A stretch of 64,000 bases of DNA. It comes from Occultella aeris. Its GTDB lineage: Bacteria; Actinomycetota; Actinomycetes; Actinomycetales; Beutenbergiaceae. The notes under the pieces were generated by a model. It saw nothing but the letters and a program-made list of their open reading frames with translations, was not told the DNA's origin and ran no database searches. The DNA is taken from the NCBI RefSeq assembly GCF_902703175.1, contig NZ_CACRYJ010000036.1:1-64000 (forward strand), written 5' to 3'. This document shows, in pieces, positions 34,213-41,583 of this stretch (position 1 is the first letter of the stretch; every line of letters starts with the position of its first letter). A program made the translations under genes and the position numbers.

Positions 34213-36303
34213 CTACTCGAGGACGAGCACCTCGAACCTGCCGACGGTCGGGGTCGTGAGCCGGATCCCGCCCTCCGTGGGGGACACCGGCACGTCCACG
34301 CCCGCCACCAGCGCCCGGGCCCGAGGCGGTGGTCCGGACCACGGCAGCCTCAGCTCGACCGGGGCGATCGGCACCGGATCGAGGAAGCGCTGGACGGCGT
34401 CACCGCTGCGGTTCAGCAGGTGCACCACCGTGCCCGCGTCCGACCTGCCGCGGACCACCTGGAGCTGCTCGGGGATCCCGGTACCGATCGGGCGGGCGCC
34501 CAAAGCACGGACCCTCGTCGCGACCTCGTCGCGCACGGCGCGCAGACCCTGCTCGCGATAGACCCGTCCGACTGTCCATGGCAGGTGGGCCACGGTGCCG
34601 GTGGCCGTGCCGCGGGAGACGGTGCGTTCGGCGTAACCGGGGTGATCGGCCTCGGTGTGGCCGTAGCACTTCTCCGGCGGGCCGTACGGCGCCCGGCCGA
34701 GGGTCGGCAGGGCTACCGAGGCGTCCGGATGTGGCTCGATGACGTGCAGGGCGCCGATGACCGGAGCGGGCCGGCCCCACGGGTGCCTCGACGGCGTGGT
34801 GCCGGGCAGACGCACGTACGCCGCCCGGGTCGCCTCCACCGAGGTCAGGCTGGCGAGGTGGCGCCGCACCGGGGAGCCGGCCAACTGCCCGGTGCCCGCC
34901 GCCAGCGCGGACGAGCCGGTGGCGAGCACGGACCCGCCGGCGGCCACGAACACGTCCAGGGCGGCCACCGCCTCCGGAGCGAGTTCGCCCACGTCGGCCA
35001 GGACCACGACGCGGTATCCGGTGAGCGAGCCGACGCCGTCGCCCGGGGACCCGAGGTCGGCGATCCGGGTGCTGCTGAGCACGTCGAACGGCAGGTGGGA
35101 CTCGCTGAGACTCAGGTACAGGCCCTCGAACTCGGAGCGGACGCCCTCGGCGCGGTCCGGCGCGACCCGGTCGCCCCGGACCAGCAGCACGTCGGCGTCG
35201 GGCCGCAGCCCGGCGTAGACGTCGGCATGGTCGCGGTGGAACCGGGTGAGCTCGCCGGCGACCTCGATGTTCTCGTATGGACTGTCGCCCGGACGGCCCA
35301 TCACATAGGTGGACGGCACCGCGCCGTGTGCGATCGCCTGGATCAGGAACTGCGCGAAGTGGTTCGGTTCCTCGCCGGCGAGCCGGTACGGCATGTCCAC
35401 GAATCCGACGGAGTTGACCAGCACCGGCACCTGCGGCCGGTACGCCTTCGCCGCCGAGACGTGCTCGGCGGTGAGGTGGTGCCAGAGCGGACGCCCCACC
35501 CCGTTGTTCGCCTCGTGGAAGACGATGTCGGCACGGTCGCCGAGGGTCAGCGCCGCACCCGGGGCCAGGGACCGGATGTGGGCCCGGAGCCGGGCGGTGA
35601 GGTCGTCCAGGGTGAGGCGGGCGTAGTCCTGCCAGGTCCGGTAGCCGGGGGAGGAGGGCTCCAGCGGCAGCGGGGTGCCCGGCGCGAAGGCGGCGAAGCC
35701 CGCCCGGCAGGCCAGGCAGTGGCACACGCCCCAGTAGGTGCGGGAGTAGTCCACCTCGTTGAAGGACATCCAGTTCAGGAAGAAGCCGGCGATGTCGTAG
35801 CGGGTGAGCACCTCGGTGATCACCTCGAACACCTGCTCCTGGTAGTACGGCCCGCTCGGGCACACGCTGACCAGGCCGTTGTAGACCTGGTTCTCGCCCT
35901 CGGCGTTCACGAACAGCCATTCCGGGTGCTCCTCGGCGCGCCGCCGGTCCACCTTCGAGAAGTCCATCCGGCCGAGCACTCGGATGCCGCGCTCGGCCGC
36001 GGCCGAGACCGCGTCGCCGACCAGGTCGCCCGAGGTGCGCCCAACCAGGGTCGGGTTCGGGGTCTGGCTCGCGAGCGCCGTCGGGTAGTTCGAGACGATC
36101 CCGCCCACCGACAGGAGCCAGACGTTCGCGCCGAAGCCCTCGAGGAAGTCCAGGACCTCGCCTGTGTCCAGATCGGCATCGATCTCGCGCAGGTTCGTCT
36201 GGAAGGTGCGGAAAGGAGCGCGCCACCACTCGGTCCCCGGTTCGGGGCTCGCCTTCACGGGCTGGGCACCGGCCAGGGCGGACGGGGCGTCGACGGCGGT
36301 CAC
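34213..36303 (-). CDS. Putative glycoside hydrolase, GHL6-like
   Basis: This 696-residue protein has an N-terminal TIM-barrel-like region that starts WWRAPFRTFQTNLREIDADL and contains a Cys cluster CHCLAC near residue 178. A central Rossmann-like domain (VVVLADVGELAPEAVAALD) resembles the beta-galactosidase trimerisation domain, and a small beta domain ends the protein. It matches the 'hypothetical glycosyl hydrolase 6' (GHL6) type; no experimentally known substrate can be assigned. There is no signal peptide, so it acts on imported material. Its start overlaps the upstream dehydrogenase stop by 4 bp (ATGA). It lies 138 bp before the ABC binding-protein gene in the same direction. Confidence 0.65.
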   Translation of the reverse strand: MTAVDAPSALAGAQPVKASPEPGTEWWRAPFRTFQTNLREIDADLDTGEVLDFLEGFGANVWLLSVGGIVSNYPTALASQTPNPTLVGRTSGDLVGDAVSAAAERGIRVLGRMDFSKVDRRRAEEHPEWLFVNAEGENQVYNGLVSVCPSGPYYQEQVFEVITEVLTRYDIAGFFLNWMSFNEVDYSRTYWGVCHCLACRAGFAAFAPGTPLPLEPSSPGYRTWQDYARLTLDDLTARLRAHIRSLAPGAALTLGDRADIVFHEANNGVGRPLWHHLTAEHVSAAKAYRPQVPVLVNSVGFVDMPYRLAGEEPNHFAQFLIQAIAHGAVPSTYVMGRPGDSPYENIEVAGELTRFHRDHADVYAGLRPDADVLLVRGDRVAPDRAEGVRSEFEGLYLSLSESHLPFDVLSSTRIADLGSPGDGVGSLTGYRVVVLADVGELAPEAVAALDVFVAAGGSVLATGSSALAAGTGQLAGSPVRRHLASLTSVEATRAAYVRLPGTTPSRHPWGRPAPVIGALHVIEPHPDASVALPTLGRAPYGPPEKCYGHTEADHPGYAERTVSRGTATGTVAHLPWTVGRVYREQGLRAVRDEVATRVRALGARPIGTGIPEQLQVVRGRSDAGTVVHLLNRSGDAVQRFLDPVPIAPVELRLPWSGPPPRARALVAGVDVPVSPTEGGIRLTTPTVGRFEVLVLE

Positions 36304-37178
36304 TTCGCGGCCCGTCCGGCCGCGTTGCCGAGGACCCGGTGCAGCGCGGAGTGGTCTGCCTCGCCGAGCCCCTGGGCGATCGCGGCGTTCATGAACTCGT
36401 GCGCGGAGGCGGTGTGCGGCAGCGGCAGGTCCATGGCCCGCGCAGAGCCGAGGGCGAGGCCGAGGTCCTTGCGGTGCAGCCGGATCCGGAAGCCGGGGTC
36501 GTAGTTGTGATCGACCATCCGCTGCCCGTGCACCTCGAGGATGCGCGAGGAGGCGAAGCCGCCCATCAGTGCCTCCCTAACGACGGCCGGGTCGACCCCG
36601 GCGGCCCCCGCGAACGTCAGACCCTCGGCGACGGCCTGGATGGTCAGCGCGACGATGATCTGGTTGGCGACCTTCGCCGTCTGCCCGGCGCCGACGTCGC
36701 CCACGTGGGTGATGGTGGCGCCGAGGACCTCCAGCAACGGTGTCGCCCGCTCGAACGCGGCCGTGGTCCCGCCGGCCAGGATGGTCAGGGTCCCGGCTCG
36801 CGCGCCGACGTCCCCGCCGGAGACCGGGGCGTCGAGGTACCCGCCGCCGGCGCCGGTGATCCGCTCCGCGAAGGACCGGGTGGCGACCGGCGAGATTGAG
36901 CTCATGTCGATGACCAGGGCGCCCGGGCGCAGCGCCCCGGCGACGCCGTCGGTCCCGAACAGGACCTCTTCGACGTCCGGGGTGTCCGGGAGCATGAGGA
37001 TGACGACGTCGGCCTCCTTGGCCGCGTCCGCGGCGGAGCCCGCGCGGTGCCCGCCCGCCTCGACGAGGTGCTCGGTGGACTCCTTCACGCGGTGGAGGTG
37101 GACGGTGTGGCCGGCGGCGATCAGGTTGGCCGCCATCGGGGCGCCCATGACGCCGAGCCCGATGAATCCGATCTGCAC
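36300..37178 (-). CDS. NAD(P)-dependent beta-hydroxyacid dehydrogenase, 2-hydroxy-3-oxopropionate reductase-like
   Basis: This 292-residue protein belongs to the 3-hydroxyisobutyrate dehydrogenase / tartronate semialdehyde reductase family. It has the Rossmann motif IGFIGLGVMGAPMAANL at residue 3, the substrate motif YLDAPVSGGDVGARAG near residue 115 and the catalytic Lys in VGAGQTAKVANQI near residue 165. Neighbouring hydroxypyruvate-isomerase-type and glycosidase-type genes favour reduction of tartronate semialdehyde to glycerate (GlxR/GarR type), but other beta-hydroxyacids are possible. It overlaps the following GHL6-type gene by 4 bp and follows the other GHL6-type gene by 51 bp, so the three form one operon. 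Confidence 0.85.
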   Translation of the reverse strand: MQIGFIGLGVMGAPMAANLIAAGHTVHLHRVKESTEHLVEAGGHRAGSAADAAKEADVVILMLPDTPDVEEVLFGTDGVAGALRPGALVIDMSSISPVATRSFAERITGAGGGYLDAPVSGGDVGARAGTLTILAGGTTAAFERATPLLEVLGATITHVGDVGAGQTAKVANQIIVALTIQAVAEGLTFAGAAGVDPAVVREALMGGFASSRILEVHGQRMVDHNYDPGFRIRLHRKDLGLALGSARAMDLPLPHTASAHEFMNAAIAQGLGEADHSALHRVLGNAAGRAAK

Positions 37179-37229
37179 GTGTGTCTCCTTCGATGGGGGT
37201 GGCCCCGCTCAGGGCAGGGCAGGGTGCGG

Positions 37230-39395
37230 TCAGGTCCAGGTCAGGTGCGCGACCTCGAGGACGTCGACGGCGGGCACGCTCACGTGGACCCGACCGTCGG
37301 CGACGTGCGCCGGCGCCCAGGTGTCGGCGAGGAGCAGCCGCGCGGTCGCGCCGGTGGCGCCCGGTGGGAGGGCCACCGAGATCTCCTGCGGCGGCAGCGG
37401 GATGGTCTCGCGGTTCTGCCCGCGCATGGCCATCGGGTTGTTCAGGTTCACCAGGGCAACGGCCATCGACGTCTCGTCCGTGCGGACGGCGACGTCCAGG
37501 AGCCCCTGACCCTCGATGAGCACCCGCGGCTCGCCGCCGAGCGCCCAGGCGACGGCGTTCTGGATGAGCCGGGCGTGGTCGTGCTGCATCGCGGCCCAGA
37601 GGATCTCGCCCACGTTGAACGCCAGGTACACGCTGCGTCCGCCACCGGGCTGCTCGCGGCAGACGACCGCGGCGGAGCCCTCCCCACCGCGGGGGTAGAC
37701 CTCCTCCATTGGCAGGTCCGGGTAGTCCGGCACGAACCGGAACGGGACCGAGGTGAGGCAGCCGCCCGGCGTACCGGCCGCCGTCGGCGTCTCGATCGGC
37801 TCGACCCCGACGAGGTGGGTGCCGCCGACCACCCGGGTGGCCCCGTCGAACCCGACCGCGACCGGGTGCTGCGGGTCGAGCGCGATGTAGTTGTTCTTGA
37901 CCGGCCCGCGCGGGGCCTCGGTGAGACGGACGCCGAGCACGTCGCCGAGGGCGAGGCGGGAAGCCGCGCCGTCGGTCACGAGGGACGACTCGTGCGCGGC
38001 CACCAGACTGCCGCCGCCTGCTACCCACTCGCGGATCACCGCGCAGTGCGTCTCGGAGAGGGCCCGGCAGTTCGGCAGGATCAGGACCCGGTACGGGGCG
38101 AGCCGTTCGAGCGTGAGTTCTTGGTCCGCGATGTAGTCGAACGGCACCCGAGCCTCGACGAGGGCCTGGTAGAAGCCGTCCTCGTCCGCGCTACCGGCGG
38201 TGTAGCTCGCCCACGGGTTCGTCGGGTCGAGCCGGACGTTGTCCAGGACGGCGACCTCGCTCGTGATCTCCATGCCGGCGAACACCTCGGCGACGCGCTC
38301 GTGCAGCGTGAACGCCGCCACGATCGGCGCCACCCAACGGGTGTCGAACACGTTCGCGTTGAACTTCGTGTACCAGGGCAGCGCACCGTGGACGAACCCG
38401 TCGGCCATCCAGGTCACGATCTCGTGCGGGTCGGCCACCGAATCCTTCCACCGGTACTCGCCGTGCTCGGGGCCGACCGACGTGATCAGCGCGACCGGGC
38501 GGTCCGGGAACATGCCCCGGCTGCGCTTGCCGATCCGCCCCGACCACCACAGTGCCTCGTTCTCCGACCGGCCCTGCTTGTCGATGAAGAACATCGGGCA
38601 CCGGTCGTCGACGAGGTCGCGGACGAGGTCCCGGGTCAGCATCGCGCCGCGGTTGGGGATGAACCGGGCGTGCGGGCGGACCTCGCGCACCGCGTCGTCC
38701 CAGAGCACCACGAGCTCGGAGAGCTGCCGGCTGCGCCACGTGGTGTAAGCGCGCCAGGCCGGGTCGGTGCGGTCCTGCGTGCGCGGCAGGTGCAGGCCGG
38801 TGTCATCGAAGAACTGGCGTTCGGCCCCTTCGGAGTACGAGATCGCGGAGGGCCCCTCCCAGCGGTTCGCGAACACCGCGTCCACGTCGTAGTCGCGCAC
38901 GATCTCGCGGGCGACGTCGGTGATGAACTCGCGGTGGTAGCTGCTGAACGGGTCGGTCAGCCAGATGTCCGGGAACGCCCAGTGCGGGATCGCGTTGCCG
39001 TCGGCGTCGCGGGCGAGCCACTCCGGGTGGGCCTGCGCGGCGTCGGCGTGGATGGCGTGTGGGTCCACCCGGGCCATCACGTGCATGCCCAACTGGCGGG
39101 CACCGTTGACCAGCTCGCCGAACGGGTCGGTGTCCGCGAGGAACTTGCTTCGGTAGTGGAACGGGATCTGGGTGGGGTAGAACGCCATGTAGCCGCCGGC
39201 ACTCAGGCACAGCGCGTCGGAGCGGGACTCGCGCATCACCGAGATCCAGAACTCCGGGTCGAAGTGCAGCGGATCGTCCTCGACGAAGGTCAGCTGCGTC
39301 CACCGGGTGGCGGTGCGGAACCAGTCCAGCGAGCGCTCGGCGGCGGGATCCCGCGGGAGGGGGACGAGCCCGGGCTCGTGATCCGTAGTCAGCAT
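37230..39395 (-). CDS. Putative glycoside hydrolase with beta-galactosidase trimerisation-like domain
   Basis: This 721-residue protein has an N-terminal barrel-like region (TQLTFVEDDPLHFDPEFW near residue 30, MHVMARVDPHAIHAD near 105, AVFANRWEGPSA near 160). A Rossmann-like domain (YRVLILPNCRALSETHCAVI) follows near residue 430, with a beta-rich C-terminus. It is a distant paralogue of the 34213-36303 protein but lacks its Cys cluster. There is no signal peptide. ATG 39395 follows GAGAGGTCG; the open frame continuing upstream crosses the divergent isomerase gene and is rejected. It heads an operon with the dehydrogenase and second GHL6-type gene, with a GntR palindrome near its promoter. Confidence 0.65.
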   Translation of the reverse strand: MLTTDHEPGLVPLPRDPAAERSLDWFRTATRWTQLTFVEDDPLHFDPEFWISVMRESRSDALCLSAGGYMAFYPTQIPFHYRSKFLADTDPFGELVNGARQLGMHVMARVDPHAIHADAAQAHPEWLARDADGNAIPHWAFPDIWLTDPFSSYHREFITDVAREIVRDYDVDAVFANRWEGPSAISYSEGAERQFFDDTGLHLPRTQDRTDPAWRAYTTWRSRQLSELVVLWDDAVREVRPHARFIPNRGAMLTRDLVRDLVDDRCPMFFIDKQGRSENEALWWSGRIGKRSRGMFPDRPVALITSVGPEHGEYRWKDSVADPHEIVTWMADGFVHGALPWYTKFNANVFDTRWVAPIVAAFTLHERVAEVFAGMEITSEVAVLDNVRLDPTNPWASYTAGSADEDGFYQALVEARVPFDYIADQELTLERLAPYRVLILPNCRALSETHCAVIREWVAGGGSLVAAHESSLVTDGAASRLALGDVLGVRLTEAPRGPVKNNYIALDPQHPVAVGFDGATRVVGGTHLVGVEPIETPTAAGTPGGCLTSVPFRFVPDYPDLPMEEVYPRGGEGSAAVVCREQPGGGRSVYLAFNVGEILWAAMQHDHARLIQNAVAWALGGEPRVLIEGQGLLDVAVRTDETSMAVALVNLNNPMAMRGQNRETIPLPPQEISVALPPGATGATARLLLADTWAPAHVADGRVHVSVPAVDVLEVAHLTWT

Positions 39396-39428
39396 CGTTG
39401 CGACCTCTCGTTCGACGTCCTCGTAGTA

Positions 39429-39439
39429 TTGTCTGACAA
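39429..39439. promoter_or_regulatory. Putative GntR operator, site 2 (perfect palindrome)
   Basis: TTGTCTGACAA is a perfect palindrome with a one-base centre. It lies 34 bp upstream of the GHL6-type gene start and 46 bp upstream of the isomerase GTG, in the divergent gap, so it can control both directions. Confidence 0.7.
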
Positions 39440-39446
39440 GATAGCA

Positions 39447-39470
39447 AGTACAACATGTACTGCCTAGAGT
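39447..39470 (+). promoter_or_regulatory. Second palindrome and -10 box of isomerase promoter
   Basis: AGTAC-aacat-GTACT (39447-39461) is a separate palindrome ending 3 bp before the probable -10 box TAGAGT at 39465-39470. It may be a second regulator's site or a symmetric promoter core. Confidence 0.45.
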
Positions 39471-39485
39471 CTTGGAGTGTGAGAC

Positions 39486-40292
39486 GTGCAGCACCTCGGC
39501 TACGAACTCAGTGCCAACGTGTCCCTGTTGTGGACCGAGCACGACTACCTCGATCGGTTCGCCGCCGCGGCGGACGCAGGCTTCGGCGCGGTGGAGACCT
39601 GGTGGCCGTTCCCGGACGCCGAGCCGACCGCCGCGCAGGAGGCGGAGCTGCTGCGGTCGATCGAGGCCGCCGGGGTGCGCCTGCGCGGGCTGAACTTCTT
39701 CGCCGGGGACATGCCCGCGGGCGAGCGGGGGATCGCCACGAACGTGGCCCGGCGGGCGGAGCTCACCGCGAACATCACCGCGGTGCGGCGGATCGCCGAG
39801 GCCACCGGGTGTGACCGGTTCAATCTGCTGTACGGGCAGGTGGCGGACGACGAGGACCCGACGGCGCAGCACGCCACCGCGCAGGAGGCGGTCACCATCG
39901 CGGCCGCGGCCCTGGCGGACCAGGGCGGGGTGGTGCTGATCGAGCCGTTGGCCGCCGGGCTGAACGGGGCCTACCCGTTGCACACGCACGAGGACGTGAT
40001 CGCGCTGCTCGAGGGCCCGTTGGCGGGCGTGGCGGGCGTCGGTCTGCTGTTCGACACCTTCCATCTGGCCATGAACGGGGTGGACGTGGTCGCCGCGGCC
40101 GGGCGGTCCGCGGCGCACATCGCCCATGTGCAGATCGCCGATGCACCCGGCCGTGGCGAGCCCGGATCGGGTGACCTCGCCTGGGACGAGGTGTTCGCGG
40201 CGCTTCGGGCGGCCGGCTTCGCGGGGCCGGTCGCCGCCGAGTACCGGCCCACCGGGTCCACCGCGGACTCCCTGGCGTGGGTTCGCCCGTGA
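39486..40292 (+). CDS. Hydroxypyruvate isomerase-family TIM-barrel protein
   Basis: This 268-residue xylose-isomerase-like barrel opens ELSANVSLLWTEHDYLDRFAAAADAGF as in Hyi/OtnI proteins (see ANVSLLWTEHDYLDRF). Probable metal ligands lie in LIEPLAAG near residue 140, LLFDTFHLAMNG near 185, HVQIADAPGRGEPGSG near 215 and AEYRPTG near 240. Hyi interconverts hydroxypyruvate and tartronate semialdehyde. With the reductase at 36300 it would give glycerate. GTG 39486 follows GGAGTGTGAGAC. It is divergent from the GHL6-type operon and shares its control region. Other members act on keto-tetronates, so the substrate is not certain. Confidence 0.85.
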   Translation: MQHLGYELSANVSLLWTEHDYLDRFAAAADAGFGAVETWWPFPDAEPTAAQEAELLRSIEAAGVRLRGLNFFAGDMPAGERGIATNVARRAELTANITAVRRIAEATGCDRFNLLYGQVADDEDPTAQHATAQEAVTIAAAALADQGGVVLIEPLAAGLNGAYPLHTHEDVIALLEGPLAGVAGVGLLFDTFHLAMNGVDVVAAAGRSAAHIAHVQIADAPGRGEPGSGDLAWDEVFAALRAAGFAGPVAAEYRPTGSTADSLAWVRP

Positions 40293-40343
40293 GCGGGGGT
40301 GGCATCCCCTACAGTGGCTCCGGGCGGCGGGGTGGCCGATCCC

Positions 40344-40367
40344 TAGACTCGTCTCATCGTCAGACAA
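40344..40367 (+). promoter_or_regulatory. gntR promoter with GntR operator, site 3
   Basis: A -10 box TAGACT at 40344-40349 is followed by TCGTCAGACAA at 40357-40367, one base off the perfect site 2 palindrome. The site covers the expected transcription start, a position suited to autorepression. Confidence 0.65.
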
Positions 40368-40384
40368 TCTCCCGAGGTGATCGC

Positions 40385-41065
40385 ATGAGCGCAGGGCAGT
40401 TCCAACTGGGTCCGTCCTCGCTCACCGATGCCCTCTACGAGTCCGTCCGAACCAGGATCATCAGCGGGGACATCGCTCCCGGTGAGAAGCTGACCGAGCA
40501 GCGCATCGCCGACGACTACCGAGTGGCGCGGCCGACCGCGAAGGCGTGCCTGGAGCGGCTCACCGCGCTCGGGCTGCTGCGCCGGTCCGCCCACAAGACA
40601 GCGGTGGTGCCCGAGCTCGACGAGATCGACATCACCGACCTGTTCTTCACCCGCGAGATGTTCGAGTGCACGGCCGCAGACCGGCTGGCGCAGGCGCGGA
40701 CCGTGCCGGAGGCGGCCCGCAAGGCCCAGACGGCGATCGAGTCAGCCGTCCGTGCGAAGGCCTTCGACGATCAGGTGGTGGCGGACATCGAGTTCCACTG
40801 GGCGCTCATCAACGCCGTCGACAGCCCCCGGTTGGCCCGGGTGTACGAGATGGTCAGTGGCGAGGTGCACCTGACGATGGGGCAGTTCAAGGCGCACCGG
40901 CGCACCGCCCCGTCGACGGTGGCGGCAGAGCACGCACTGATCCTCAAGGCGATCGAGGACGGCGACCGAGCCGCGGCCCGCGAGCAGATGGCCCATCACC
41001 TGCAGCAGGCGCGCGACCGGGTCCTCGCCCAGGTGCTCGCCTCGCGCGAGGAAGCCCCGGCCTGA
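40385..41065 (+). CDS. GntR-family regulator, FCD type
   Basis: This 226-residue regulator has an N-terminal winged helix: LYESVRTRIISGDIAPGEKL, then RVARPTAKACLERL as recognition helix near residue 50. An all-helical FCD ligand domain follows, with HWALINAV near residue 138 and HHLQQARDRV near the C-terminus; His residues there usually bind a metal that coordinates an organic-acid ligand. Three matching palindromes at this locus suggest it represses the isomerase, GHL6 and ABC transcription units and itself. A ligand such as a sugar acid or hydroxy acid would fit. ATG 40385 follows CGAGGTGATCGC. Confidence 0.88.
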   Translation: MSAGQFQLGPSSLTDALYESVRTRIISGDIAPGEKLTEQRIADDYRVARPTAKACLERLTALGLLRRSAHKTAVVPELDEIDITDLFFTREMFECTAADRLAQARTVPEAARKAQTAIESAVRAKAFDDQVVADIEFHWALINAVDSPRLARVYEMVSGEVHLTMGQFKAHRRTAPSTVAAEHALILKAIEDGDRAAAREQMAHHLQQARDRVLAQVLASREEAPA

Positions 41066-41207
41066 CCGCGATCGGCGACCGGGGCAGTTCTGCTCCCCGA
41101 GTTGCATCGCCGGCCCGCCTGGGTCACGGTGGAACGGACCGAGGCGCACGCGCGTGGTTCTCCGCTGCCGTCAAGCGTCCCCATCGAAGTCATGAGAGGG
41201 AGCACCT

Positions 41208-41486
41208 ATGCTCACCCTGACCGAGAACGCCCAGTCCGCAATCAAGACCATCGCCTCCGAGTCGGGCCTGCCCGAAGAGGGTGGTGTCCGCATCTCCATG
41301 GCCGAGAACGGCAGCGAGCTCCAGATGGCCCTCGCGCCGGAGCCCGCGGCCGGCGACGACGTGATCGAGAACGCCGGGGCTCGGGTCTTCGTGCCCACCG
41401 ATACCGCGGCGCTGCTCGCCGAGCAGGAACTCGACGCGGCGACCACCGAGCAAGGCACCGGCTTCACCCTGCGCCAGCAGGCATAG
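41208..41486 (+). CDS. HesB/IscA-like small protein without cysteines
   Basis: This 92-residue protein opens MLTLTENAQSAIKTIASESG as in A-type Fe-S carrier proteins (see TENAQSAIKTI) and has the same beta-rich length. It contains no Cys at all, so it cannot hold an iron-sulfur cluster in the usual way. Actinobacterial proteins of this kind are often annotated HesB. ATG 41208 follows GAGAGGGAGCACCT. It is a single-gene unit between the gntR gene and a strong terminator, and its true role is unknown. Confidence 0.7.
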   Translation: MLTLTENAQSAIKTIASESGLPEEGGVRISMAENGSELQMALAPEPAAGDDVIENAGARVFVPTDTAALLAEQELDAATTEQGTGFTLRQQA

Positions 41487-41494
41487 GGACGTCT

Positions 41495-41525
41495 CCCGCC
41501 GGTCGGCCGACGGCCGGCCGGCGGG
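41495..41525 (+). terminator. Hairpin terminator after the HesB-like gene
   Basis: CCCGCCGGTCGGCC at 41495-41508 pairs with 41512-41525 over 14 bp with one G-T pair and a 3-nt loop. It starts 8 bp after the stop codon and separates this gene from the SulP gene. Confidence 0.7.
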
Positions 41526-41569
41526 AACAGTACCCCGAACGGGGTGAGGCCGGCCCGGCGGGGCCCGCG

Positions 41570-41575
41570 TAATGT
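41570..41575 (+). promoter_or_regulatory. -10 box for leaderless SulP transcript
   Basis: TAATGT ends 8 nt before ATG 41584 and no ribosome site is visible, so the transcript probably begins at or just before the start codon. Confidence 0.45.
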
Positions 41576-41583
41576 GCGCGGCT

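Noticed and set aside
39396-40367. Extension of the 37230-39395 glycosidase frame through the isomerase gene
   Set aside because: It is antisense to a well-defined isomerase; the GAGAGG ribosome site and family-like N-terminus support ATG 39395.
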